Source: Temnothorax longispinosus
Lineage: Eukaryota > Arthropoda > Insecta > Hymenoptera > Formicidae
Assembly: GCF_030848805.1 (NCBI RefSeq)
Contig: NC_092360.1
Coordinates: 12,524,001-12,588,000, forward strand
Direction: 5' to 3'
DNA length: 64,000 nucleotides
Shown piece after piece: positions 53,601-64,000 of this stretch. The notes below the pieces were generated by a model. The model was given only the letters and a program-made list of their open reading frames with translations. It made no database searches and was not told where the DNA came from. Positions within the stretch are counted from its first letter, which is position 1. Each line of letters opens with the position of its first letter. The position numbers were made by a program, and so were the translations under genes.

Positions 53601-54178
53601 GTGAATGTTTCATTACAATGGAACGTCGTTCTCTCATGAGCAAGATTGTCAGTTCAATTACGACCGGCTATATTTCGAGTCGCGTTAGCGACAGCGATTT
53701 ATCGCGAGACGAGCTCGATCAACTCGTTAATCCTCAAACAATGAGCTCGAACGGAAAGGGGCAACGTTTCGCGCGGAGCGCGATGAAAAATTCAGAGTAC
53801 GCTGCGACCTGCAGGCTGCGGCGGCAGCCAGGTTTAATTCCAAGATAATCGACGCATGAAAATTTATAAATTTCATCCGGTTTAACCCCGCCGGTAAACA
53901 GCGCGATGAAAAATTCAGGGCATTTACTTTTCCCACGAAAAGACCACCTTTTTGATTTTGCGCGCGGTAACTGCGTAAAAATTGATGTCTTTCCATGAAG
54001 AAGTTCGTTGGCGATCCTCGCCGTAAATCTTTGCAACGTAACGTAAATCTTCTTTGCAATGTAATACGACTATCGCTCTGCAGAAATTTTTCAAAACGAA
54101 GCGCAACCATAGGTTAACATCACATTTAATAATGTTACGCCTGTAAGGTATATCTATATTATTATACTTTTCCCCATC
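53601..54178. other. GC-richer block with duplicated 19-bp segment, no supported gene
   Basis: AGCGCGATGAAAAATTCAG occurs at 53777-53795 and again at 53900-53918. CGTAAATCTTTGCAACGTA is followed by a diverged tandem copy at about 54024-54062. The palindromic TGAAAATTTATAAATTTCA lies near 53858-53876. The plus frame at 53618-53848 (76 codons, ATG) and the overlapping minus frames share this sequence, and none has a recognisable domain. Confidence 0.55.
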
Positions 54179-54180
54179 TA

Positions 54181-54454
54181 CATTGTTAAATTCGTAGTGT
54201 CAAATTATGCTAGCTCAATTCAAGTCATGTTTAATCATTCTTATAAGTTGCCACTGCTCCTGCCTAAAATAAATTATCGTTAATTTTTAACTAAAACAAT
54301 ATTAATTTAACTAAATCAATACTTGTGAGTTAAAATAATACCGTTTTGCGTTAAAATAATAAATTTTGACACACACGATAGTTAAAAAAGTAACAAAATA
54401 TTATTTAACTTAAGGTATATTGGTTTAAATTTCATCCTTTAATATTTAAGAGTA
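54181..54454 (-). mobile_element. MITE copy 3 (reverse orientation), TA-flanked
   Basis: In reverse orientation this copy matches 12684-12926 and 57712-58001 along its length. The plus-strand left end is CATTGTTAAAT, one base from the family terminus CACTGTTAAAT. The other end is ATTTAAGAGTA against ATTTAACAGTG. TA lies directly outside both ends (54179-54180 and 54455-54456), consistent with a TA target duplication as in Tc1/mariner-type elements. No coding capacity. Confidence 0.88.
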
Positions 54455-54456
54455 TA

Positions 54457-57315
54457 TTTTTGAATCCTCGAGTTAAAATATATTTTCAAAAATCATATTA
54501 GGAATAATCCTAAAGATAATTTTGCATTCCTCTTCCTTTATTATTATTATTAATTATTTTTCCTTGTATTATTCTCGAATTTCCCCAAAGTTAACATAAA
54601 CGTTTTGACCTTTTTTTCACTCGAAGAAACAACATTGACTTTGCACTTTACGACGGACATTTCCGATTTAATCACGTACGTATTTAAGAACGAGAGGGCG
54701 GTTATTTCGAATAAGCATTCCATGAACGTGCGTTCCCGATTTTTCCCAGCGTACCCCTGTGCATCCGCGTGAATGCCCGCGACAATTCCGACGTCTCGCC
54801 CTGTTCGAGGTTTTAATTTAATGCGCCGCGAGCGCAATTTCCCGGCTGCATCCAGACCAGACGCGGCGCCGGGACAATGCGGTGCACTTGTTCGGTGGAG
54901 GACGACGACGCGCTTGAGCGCCGGTGCCTCGATACTCGTGTATTCCCTCCCGGCGCAACTTACTTACGAGTGCTCATACATATGTATCTCATCAACATGC
55001 ATATAACATCCGAGTAATTAATGTATGACTCCCTGCATATCGTTCCGCTACCACCACGTGCCGCGCGTTTCCTCCCCGTCGCCCTTCCCTCTTTCACCCT
55101 CTCGCGCAACACCCGCTTTGTCACCGTTGAGACGCGGAACTTCCCTCGCGCGCGATTGTCTTTCCTCGTCGTTTCGCCTCTTTGTTACGACGCGCTGCTG
55201 GTTTCGTTAATAACAGCGATAGCAGTCGTTCGGAAATTTTTATGCGCTCGCGCTGGCTCTGACGCTACAGATAAATCGCACCGCGAACAATGTTGTCGGG
55301 CATATTGTAACGGGACGGTTGAATGCGAGTCGTAGTTACTGGATTCGATCAAATCAAAGGTATATATACATTCGTGCTTTATAAAAAAAAAGAGCATCAA
55401 TGAAAAGATATAGTGAATTTATAACAGTTTCGTTATAATTAAATCGCTAAATAATTCCTACATTGTTTTGCGTTGCCTAAACTTCTTTTTATAGCTAAAA
55501 TGTATTGTCGAATTATTAAAATCTGTACAAATCATCTCTTCAAATTTATTATCATAATTACTCTTTGTTTTACAATTGTTGTATACAATTAATTTAGAGA
55601 AACCGTGTCAGGACTGGATCTTGGTAATTCGAAAAATATTATTAGGCTACCAAAATTCAGTGATTCAATTGATTTTATTTCTTGTTTAATGTTAATTTTA
55701 TTTTAATAGAAATTTCATTTACTTAATTAATTTAATACTTAATTATATAAGGATGTTTGATGTTGAATATCACGAACTTGCAACGCATAGCGACTTCGCG
55801 CAAGTGTTTATCAAAGGGATATCAGCTTTAGATTTATCATACAGAGTTGCGCGGAAATGTGGCTGGGAAAGGTATTTGAAGCCGCTTTCTGAACCCCGAA
55901 TAAATATCCCATTTGTCCGACATAGCTACTACATTCAAAACGCATAAAAGGCTCGCCCATTCACATAAATTAAATAGCGACGATAACTCACGACCAGCAC
56001 GCATCATCATCGTCATCACGAACGACTCCGACAATCGGCTAAATCTAAATCACGAAGTGGTGGAATTTCCGTGAATCGATCGAGCGAGATCGCGATCGGT
56101 TTCTGCGAGCACAATCGTCCCTATCGATCGATTCTACCGTTACGCGCGGGTAAACAAACAAACGACCGGACTCTGAAGGAAGCACTCGAGATTCCGCCTT
56201 TGGAGGATCAATTCCGGTGGTGGCGAGGTCCCTCCTCAATTTATCGCGGGACCCATCTAGCCCCTCATCGGCCATAACCGAGCCTCCGTTTCCGCCACCG
56301 CGGAGGGATCGCATCCGGCGGCAGTATTACCACGGCGTCTTTCTCTCCTCCCTTCTCTCGTACGTCTTTCCCTCCTTCCTCTCTCTCTCTCTCTCTTTCT
56401 TCCCTTTTCGTCGCCACTGAGACGATGAATTCCGCCCTGGCCTCCTTGAACCGTCGCGGTAGCATATCTACTCGCTTTAATTGGGATCAGCTTCCCAAGC
56501 GCTCGACGCGAGACAGATGAAAGAAGGAGAGCGAGGTGAGCGAACGGAGTCGGTGGGTCGTGAGTGCTCACGAGGAACAACTCGCGCCCCGCGACTCCCT
56601 CCCCCTGCCGTTCTCTGTTTGGCTCCCTTTTCCACCCCGCTTATCCTTTCTTTCTCCCTTTCGTCGCCAGAGCGTGCGTATATACAGTTCCTCTCCTCTC
56701 CTCTTTCTCTCTCTCTCTCTCTCTCTCGCCTCTCGTTCCCGAGGCGTTTCCACAAGGATCCTCGTTAACACTGCGGGCTTCTCTTTTCATGTCGGAGTTC
56801 GAATACTCCTCGAGGATATAACAACTGGTTTGGCCTGTCTCACGTGCTTTGATGCCGCGTCCCTTTCTGTCTCGCTCCGCGCTCACCCGCTCGCTCGCTT
56901 GTCCCGGCCCTTCTTACAATAACGCGCACGCCCGCGACTTCCATCTACATCTACTGCTGGAACTTTACGCTAGAAACTGCTACTCTCGTCGCAACTGTGC
57001 TTGTGCGTCTTTTCATTTTATTTTCATCCTCTTGCTTAAACTAATAAATATTCTATTTAAGATCTTTACGCTAATAGTTTTCCCAATATTATACGTAAAG
57101 AAATAAACTAATTCCTATTTACCGAATTTAAAAAGAAAAAATTTAATTAAGAAAATAAAAATTATATATTTGCGTTTTTCTGTAATATTGCAACGTGTGT
57201 GAAACACATCCAGACGATAAAGAAATGAAATGTACTTATGAGTGCGCGAACCTATTAATATCTAGCTCGTTTGCTGACCAAACCTTGAGGCAGACCGTGC
57301 AAACTCAGCGTAAAC
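54457..57315. other. CpG-rich non-coding stretch with CT tracts
   Basis: No supported gene. CpG-rich blocks lie at 54730-55330 and 55750-56930. CT tracts occur at about 56379-56396 and 56706-56727 in a pyrimidine-rich plus strand. As in other strand-biased blocks, several phases stay open on both strands (56217-56922), giving serine/leucine- or arginine/glutamate-rich frames I do not accept. Confidence 0.55.
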
Positions 57316-57609
57316 TCAAAAAACGCGAAACGGAGAAACGAACGAATTGAACGACCGCAAATTAACAGCCCAAATTGCGATGCCGTTCAAGAGCGTTAAA
57401 CCAAGCAAAAAGATCTGCGCACAGCGGGCTTCATGGGGGCCAGGATAAACATACACTGTAAGTGTGATTTTGCTCCCCTCGACGTAAAACGTGCACGTGG
57501 CCGTCTCACAAAAAAGGAGCCCACATAATTGTTGTGCCTGGTACCCATTTCTCCGCATATTGAATGACGGGCCCAGGGTATAATACATGAACGCGAACTC
57601 GTTCGCCAT
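57316..57609 (-). CDS. Open frame, 97 residues, hydrophobic, no recognised family
   Basis: A true ATG in good context (AGA before, G after) opens 97 codons on the minus strand. The product is not low-complexity. It has a cysteine-containing middle (LLFCETATCTFYVEGSKITL), then a hydrophobic stretch around IFLLGLTLLNGIAIWAV that could be one membrane segment. A second phase of the same strand (57396-57659) is also open, which weakens the case. No signal peptide or known motif is visible. It lies about 100 bp from MITE copy 2. It may be a decayed gene fragment, an exon or chance. Confidence 0.13.
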   Translation of the reverse strand: MANEFAFMYYTLGPSFNMRRNGYQAQQLCGLLFCETATCTFYVEGSKITLTVYVYPGPHEARCAQIFLLGLTLLNGIAIWAVNLRSFNSFVSPFRVF

Positions 57610-57784
57610 TCTGTCGGGCCGTGCGCTCCTAAAAAAATATTGCTAATAATGTACGTCATAATTCCTTTCCGAGTCGCGAGGTAATTTTCAGTGTATATAG
57701 AGAGACTGTTACACTGTTAAATATTAAAAGATGAAATTTAAACCAATACCTTGAGTTAAATAACATTTTGTAATTTTTAACTAC

Positions 57785-57786
<2 letters not shown>

Positions 57787-57815
<29 letters not shown>
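57787..57815. repeat. (TG)n microsatellite inside MITE copy 2
   Basis: About 14 TG units at the place where copies 1 and 3 have only two to four TG/CA units (CCATGTGTGTCGA in copy 1). Confidence 0.97.
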
Positions 57816-57869
57816 CGATTATTTTAATATAAAACCGTATTATTTTAACTCCATTGGTTTAGTCAAATT

Positions 57870-57907
57870 AATATTGTGTTAGTTAAATAATATTGTGTTA
57901 GTTAAAT
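57870..57907. repeat. 19-bp perfect tandem duplication inside MITE copy 2
   Basis: AATATTGTGTTAGTTAAAT occurs twice head to tail. The other two copies have a single diverged version. Confidence 0.95.
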
Positions 57908-58003
57908 TAACGATATATTTTGAGTATAGAAGCAGTGACTTACAGAAATGCTTAAAAATGACTTAAATTGAGCATAATTTGACACTACGAATTTAACAGT
58001 GTA

Positions 58004-61000
58004 TTTATACTATATTTGACTATGTTAATATTCAAATATATGCGTTGCATTATACCTAGATATTTTTATATCGTTTTACATCGCCCTGTATCTTAATAGA
58101 AGCGATACTAAATCGAAAAAATTTTTGAGATTTTTTATCCGTTCTTTGATTAATTATACTTCATTACTTATTATAATAATAAATTGATATCGATTCTATC
58201 TATAATATTTATTAATGAGTCAATACGTTACCATGAAATGAAATCCAAAACTTTAGGAGAGTTCATGTTCTTTTTAATAATTTCTCGATCACAGCACCAG
58301 CATCCTTCTCAGATTTCGCGGTATCTGGTTTTCATACTGATTACTTTCTCATGTTACTTTAAATAAAAGCTGCGGACGACCTGCACCTATTATTCCAATA
58401 TGTGAATCTTTCTGTAACGAATCTGATACATTTCCAAAATGTTCTCTTCGCGAGAAATAAATAATCTAAAATATATTTAAATATTATTTTAAATAATTAA
58501 TATTTTGTAAATATTGATCTCGAACTCGCATTTTTAGACATTTTTAACGAGACAAGAGTATATAAAGGCGGTTTTTTTTCTCAAAATTGAATTTTAACGG
58601 AATAACAACGATACTCTAACTCTCTAACAGGAAACACGAAATGTTATATACGCGATCGATGTAGACTTACTCGTGTTAAATTCATAATCTACGTAGATTT
58701 ATATGCGGCGACGCCAAATCTCGTTTCGCAAGGGGGTTCCGGAGTATCTCGAACCGACCCTGTTAGGTAACGCCGTTTATCTAGTCGCCGATGTCGTCGT
58801 CGCGCTGAAATACACAAGACATTCCCGGATTACCCTATGGGAGCGGCGGGGCGGGCGCGTTGTCTCTTTTACGAGGATAATATTTCAGGAGGACGTCAGT
58901 CGTCTTTCTGTTTCGCGCGCGCGTTTTCGCGCGCGAGAGAGAAGCAGTTACGTGTCATTCACACACGTAGCTACGAGAGATTTCTGGAGCCTCTCTCCTC
59001 AACCCTATATACCTCCCGATCGTAGTTGCGGGAGACACCGCACACGATGCTGACTTGACGTTTCGGCTCTTCATCGAGAGTAACTCGGTTTATCACGACG
59101 ACAAATCTTGTAATCTCGCCGCTAAGTCAAGATTAAATCTGCATGTATGAGAAGGATGTATTCGCAGTAGCAAAGGATGCAGTAAAGTTACTTAATCATA
59201 TATACGTAATTAACGGTTCATATATCAGGTGTACGAGCTTGCTTGTCAAAATTAACTTGCGAGAATTGCTTTTTACATATACACAGACACTCGTAAATTA
59301 TCATTAATTATAGCGCATAAATTTTTTACAATTCCTTTTTACATCAATTTCGTTGCAGATTATGTTCAATAAGAAAAAATGTAGAGAAACTAAAGAGTAG
59401 GTTATATTGTTGGTTTAATTACCGTGAAAGATGATGCAGTTATTAAAATTTATTATTAGCAGTCTACAAAACAATTACAAACCATTGAGGTTCCAACATA
59501 CTTCGTACGTGATCTGTAATATACGTCATTTAATGTACGTTATTTATTTATTTATTCCGCAAACGATCTGCGATATACATCTCAAAAGTTCAAAGCAGAA
59601 CTGCTTTTTTTTCATGGTTACTCATAAGTGAAATCCATTGTTTCACTCGTCTGCAATATTCTGTGATATATTTCCAATTAATTTCACGTAATGAAGTCTT
59701 TCCCCTTTTCCCTCTCAATCTGTGACGTCTTTCTTTTATTGAAGTGAAATTTATATCTCGCACAATATAAATATAACATCGACTACAGTAGCTCGTTTAA
59801 AGAGGTAAAACCGTCAATTGTGGATGTTGTAAACACCATCTGTAATAATTTCATCGTAAAAATACGATCAGAAGCGAATATGCATAGCTCATTCCTGAAG
59901 CCTGTGCACGAGAAGATAATATAAATGCGATTAATTTTCCGTGATCGCATTATATGAATCACGTTTAATTATTTTCTTTGGAAGCTTTATGAAAAAATTT
60001 GCGCGTTACTTTTCGCCCGGCGATGATTAGTTTCTACAGACTTCGCATTAAAAAGGGCAGCCGTAATAATGCAACGAACAATCTTCGGCTGTCTTGCACG
60101 ACCGGGGCGCGGCGTATTGCCACTGATACAGGCTACGACCGGATTAAAAGCCCTTCGTCGTAATTTCTCCAGAAGCGGCCTTGATATTAATTAGGACCGA
60201 GTCGTGCGTGGTCTCCTGATAAGGGAGGATCCTCGTTTGCATTAATTATGCACATACGCGCCCACGACGAAATATAATAGATATTTCTTCCGCTCGACAT
60301 GGAAATTCGAAAGAAACCCCGGGAGCAATATAATCACTTACTTTTCCTTAATTAACCCCTTCATTTTGTGAATTTTAATTACTTTAACCTTCCTACTACC
60401 GAGGGAACTAATTAAATTATCCCAGAATAGTTTTTACATCGTATTTCGAGTTTATCTTCTTGAAACTGCTAGCTGTGATTGTGCACATTACTTTTCAACT
60501 TAGTATCTATCAACGTAAATCTCAGCATTTCTTTCAGTCGCTATCTTTTGCCGCGTACCAAGCTTCCTCACAAAATTTACAATATGTTCATGATAGAAAT
60601 TTCAATTCTATGTCGAGATATTATTAAGATATTCGTTGTTTAAATGTTGTGATGAAAATAGCGTTCAGAGTCGAACTTCAGAAGACATAAAACTAAAGTT
60701 CAATGCGGAGTTCCGCGTTATCACGGTGTATATTTTTCTGGGGCATTCTGTATTCCGAATTTAACTGACAGCGATTCCAAAAGTCGAGAGACAATGCAAA
60801 CGTGGGCATCGCCATCGTTATTTTTCGAGGAATACGGAATATGCGTTCGATGCCGCAGTATGCGGCGCGCGATCGAGATCGGTGCGTCGAAGCAGCAGTT
60901 GATCGCGATGACGGAAACAAGCCGATTCGCGTTTGCAGATATATGTCTCGTACTTTATTCGCCGGCGTAATTCACGGCGGAATCGCGGGGCTGAATGGAG

Positions 61001-61171
61001 CCTCTCTCGTATCTCCCGTATATCGCGCGACAAGCTGCCTTAAACTCCGCATATGCATGCAGCTTCCGTAAATATGAATTCATTTCTCCACACACCGCCG
61101 AGTTTCACGTATCTCTCGACGGCCCTGGCTGTTTCTCCAGCTGCGTCTGGAAGGCCCGACAGCGACTAAGG
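58004..61171. other. Non-coding stretch, AT-rich with CpG-rich pieces
   Basis: No supported gene. CpG-rich at about 58690-59110, 60040-60330 and 60840 onward. The plus frame at 58703-59053 (116 codons) is arginine-rich and lies in CpG-rich DNA with another open phase, so it is not accepted. Frames at 60693-61071 overlap on both strands. Confidence 0.55.
60238..60252. promoter_or_regulatory. POU/homeodomain-type palindrome
   Basis: TGCATTAATTATGCA has inverted 5-bp arms TGCAT and ATGCA around a homeodomain core. It resembles dimeric POU-factor sites. TATTAATTAGG lies about 50 bp upstream. Function is inference. Confidence 0.2.
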
Positions 61172-61243
61172 ATGCGTGCGTACGCGCGTACGCATGCACG
61201 CATGCACGCATTCGCGCACGCACGCACGCATGTACGCACGTGC
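61172..61243. repeat. 72-bp nearly perfect alternating purine-pyrimidine tract with GCACGCAT-like units
   Basis: 61172-61211 alternates strictly. One break at 61211-61213 is followed by 31 more alternating bases. Units such as GCATGCAC and GCACGCAT recur. It is the longest Z-DNA-type run in the window. The histidine/alanine/arginine-rich frames across it are artefacts. Confidence 0.85.
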
Positions 61244-61545
61244 TTGCACGCCTGCTATAATCAGAGCGTTTCCACAGATAACATGTACGTGTGTGCACAG
61301 AGAAGGGTGCCACGTTCGTATTACGTTAACCATCAGTGACTCTCGGTATACAGAGCGCTTCCTGAGACCGGCTTAACCCTTTCGGTGGTATAGACGCTCG
61401 CGAGGTCTTAGGCGACACGTATACCGTTCGTTATATTCTATTACAGCTCATGAATTCCGTCACGTCAAAAGGAGACTGCGATTCTCAGTTTTATTCAATC
61501 GTATCCGAAATGCAGTGCAGATAGCTCCACGTTATTGTAGGACTA

Positions 61546-61547
<2 letters not shown>

Positions 61548-61577
<30 letters not shown>
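61548..61577. repeat. (TA)n microsatellite
   Basis: A TA run of about 15 units following GACTATC. Confidence 0.96.
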
Positions 61578-61579
<2 letters not shown>

Positions 61580-61699
61580 ATCAGCATATCGACTTTGCCA
61601 CTTCTAAAAATATTTGAGGATACAAATATTTACTTCTAAAGATATTTAATTTCGAGCGCTGCTTTCGAAATTATTCGTATTCGTCGATTGATAGCGCTA

Positions 61700-61740
61700 C
61701 GAAGATATATATGCAACCTGCAGCGAAGATATATATGCAA
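61700..61740. repeat. 17-bp direct repeat, period 24
   Basis: CGAAGATATATATGCAA occurs at 61700-61716 and 61724-61740 without mismatch. Confidence 0.92.
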
Positions 61741-64000
61741 ATTGATCTCTCGAAGGGAAGGAGTTCAATCCGCTTCTAATGATACAACTAATGCGGATTT
61801 ACCGTAAATCTCCACGCCGCGGCTCCGACGTGCAATCTCATCGCACATTCCTCATCTATAAACGTATATAGCCGCCTCGTTTTCACGTCGCATTACGCGG
61901 GTCATCCCCCGCATTACATAATTATATAACAGGGAACGAGACGAGAGCCAAGCGCTCGCTGTAGCTGTAGAGATACGCGAGGAGAAACGTTCCAGACAGA
62001 AAAGAAAAGCGAGGGGGAGAAAAGCAAACGTGTTAAGTGGATAATGAAGTGACGAGGTGACCCCCGCGGAGTGCGATGTACGGTGCATCACAGAACACGG
62101 ACACACCTGGAGTGACGACTGGATGACGACAATGAACGCCGTCGGTTAATGACATATGGCTGCTGCATCGCCCGAAGAAACTTTCAGAAGGGGGAGAGCT
62201 GCGGGTGAAAAGAGGTTGGGGTCGGGTTGGGGAGGCGGAGAGTTAGGCCCGACGAACTTTTTTTTTTTTCATTTTCCGACACAACCATATGCGCGCGCCT
62301 GGAAAAGAGAATGTCGGGACAATCGGAGGCTAAAGACAATGAGACTATTTTGCGAGGGATGGAAACGGGGGAACGGGATGGAGACGGAAGGCCGCCCGGT
62401 TGTATCAGCAGTTACCCCTTGTCTCTCTTTATCGCGTCGCTATACTCGAGTCGCGAGATGCGCCGCGTTGTAATTGGAGTGCATATCGAGTTGTGTAACG
62501 GCACGCTCTGCACGCAGGAGGATTCTTTTCAGTTGAGGCGAAGCGGCAAATGAAAACGGCGAAATCCGCAATAAAAGAACAGGAATCGGGAATGCGTCAG
62601 CAATAGCTTTGTGTGGACAAAGAACTCATCCGTGTTTTATATGTATGTATACAATATATCAATCTAACGGCAGATCTCATAATCCTCGCTTTTACTCAGA
62701 ACGGATTATTAATTAGTTATTTATTATCAATCTCGAATCATTTTTAATCTCGGAAAGAGTTGTTTTAAACCGATCACTTCAATTTGGAACATCTTACCAC
62801 ACACATTTGACAAAGTCGGTAGCGCGACATATGTGCGCAGAGATATATTGAATTTAAAGACGAAAACCTCCGCATTTAACGGAATTTCACACGGAAATCT
62901 GGGGCACGCATTATATTTTCGATCAAACATCGCTCGTGGCGATGTAAAACTTGCTTTACCGGGGCATGCAAAACCATCGAGTACACTCGGCATTTACATC
63001 GCATCTATCTACACGCGTACTTGCAACAAACTCTTCACCAAATACATGCTCTTCCGCTCGTCCCTTGCCCACAACAGCTCTAATAACACGTCCTCTATTA
63101 TTGCGACGACGGAAATAACCGCGGAAAAATATTTTGCCACCGATGGCAAATAATTAACGTTGAGTTTTGCCTTCGGAATTACGTGACCACGATACACGCG
63201 CGTTCTTTTTTTTTTTTAACTTCTTTTTTTGCAAACACGTCGGATCGGCCGGCGGATTTCACTGAAAAGCAGAGATTAAATTCAGCTGGACTTTATAACG
63301 GGACTCACGAGCTCGAACGTATGTATGAAGAGAACGGAAGAAAGGCGTCCGACAAAATTCACTTAGCATCGCGGGAAAGCTAAATGAAAATGGTTGTTTG
63401 CGGCGCGGTAAAAGCCTCTGCGCGCGAAAGTTGCATCATCGCGTCGCGTTCCCCCGTATTCAGAGAATGAAACATTCCTACTCGCCGAGTGTGTAGAAAA
63501 GGACCGGGCTTCCAATTTGAAACAGGTGTGTCACGGAAAATTCGCTACGAGGCAGAAGGTTTTGTAATAATTCCCAATATTCCGCGAATTGACGATTTTT
63601 GTAGAAAAAAGATAATTTGTGGTTCTTGTATTCCATGATATTGTATATTTTTATACATTAGTAATGATAAATATTAGTAAAACACACTGAAGTATATTTG
63701 ACAATTTTTGCCAAACAATTTTATATCAGCAAAATTATTTAATGGAATAATTTTAAAATATATATATATATTTTTTTTCTTTTTTTTTTTTAATATATAT
63801 TTTTTTATTTCAAAGATACAGAGATTCGCGTATACGTTCAATCTATATATATGTGCTCAGTGATCAATACTTGCAAAGAGGAACAAAGGTAAACAAATAA
63901 AAGATGCAATGAGTGCATATCAATATCGACATTTTCATTAATGTTCCACAGCGGTTTTATATTCGCGTGTCGCTTTTCTCATTTTAAACCGGAATTAAAT

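Larger units (their letters stand above)
57712..58001 (+). mobile_element. MITE copy 2, TA-flanked, with internal (TG)n expansion
   Basis: Terminal inverted repeats are CACTGTTAAAT at the left and ATTTAACAGTG at the right, perfect over 11 bp. TA lies directly outside each end (57710-57711 and 58002-58003). The body aligns with copies 1 and 3. It is the best preserved copy at its termini and is longer because of a (TG)n expansion and a 19-bp tandem duplication. There is no coding sequence, so it is non-autonomous; the TA duplication suggests a Tc1/mariner-type transposase elsewhere. Confidence 0.92.
61244..64000. other. Non-coding stretch to the window end
   Basis: No supported gene. CpG-rich at about 61790-62560 and 62830-63500, AT-rich elsewhere, with an A/T-only run near 63740-63800. 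The overlapping plus frames at 62156-62553 and the frame at 62833-63153 show no recognisable domain. Confidence 0.55.

Noticed and set aside
56217..56922. Several overlapping frames of 65-128 codons on both strands
   Set aside because: Pyrimidine-rich DNA with CT tracts keeps several phases open; no phase stands out and no domain is visible.
61755..61775. GAGTTCAATCC, resembling a tRNA B box
   Set aside because: No A box or cloverleaf arms at the right distance.

Overview
The window is non-coding-looking eukaryotic nuclear DNA, most probably from an insect and possibly a hymenopteran such as an ant. The reasons are AT-rich sequence interrupted by short GC-rich, CpG-dense blocks with no sign of CpG loss, many dinucleotide microsatellites, a splice acceptor with a CTAAT branch-type motif and T-rich tract, miniature inverted-repeat elements with TA target duplications, and a scaffold gap of exactly 500 N. 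There are no operons, ribosome-binding sites, CRISPR arrays, recognisable tRNA or rRNA genes, and no open frame that I recognise as a known protein. The species call is inference; a database search would settle it.

Layout. 1-4.2 kb is mostly AT-rich, with a (CT)n tract and a CpG-rich block near 2.1-2.5 kb. A 100-bp tandem duplication lies at 4.16-4.36 kb, beside two perfect minus-strand splice donors. 7.5-9.3 kb holds an (AT)n tract, the best splice signal of the window (CTAAT, T-rich tract, AG, then directly GTAAGT at 8113) and a 54-residue open frame. At 12.54-12.93 kb a 138-bp foldback element abuts the first of three copies of a TA-flanked MITE family; the other two lie at 54.2 and 57.7 kb. 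20.1-21.9 kb is a GC-richer block with the longest open frame (167 codons). 25.36-25.67 kb carries a lysine-rich open frame. 26-28.3 kb is CpG-dense and pyrimidine-rich. 32.4-32.57 kb is a 163-bp pyrimidine tract shortly before the N gap (32952-33451). 35.5-37.8 kb is GC-rich with a purine tract and a Z-DNA-type run. 40.1-41 kb is a CpG-dense block. 43.5-43.7 kb holds an imperfect foldback. 48.1-48.3 kb has a small cysteine-rich frame behind a splice-acceptor-like site. 53.6-62.5 kb alternates GC-rich blocks with AT-rich DNA and contains the two other MITE copies, a second Z-DNA-type run and a POU-type palindrome.

How it fits together. The simplest reading is a large intergenic region or a giant intron whose exons lie outside the window. 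The microexon or recursive splice site at 8113 favours the intron reading for a plus-strand gene, but one site is weak evidence. All coding candidates are low confidence: most are as long as chance predicts for this much DNA. The firm results are the repeat and mobile-element annotations.
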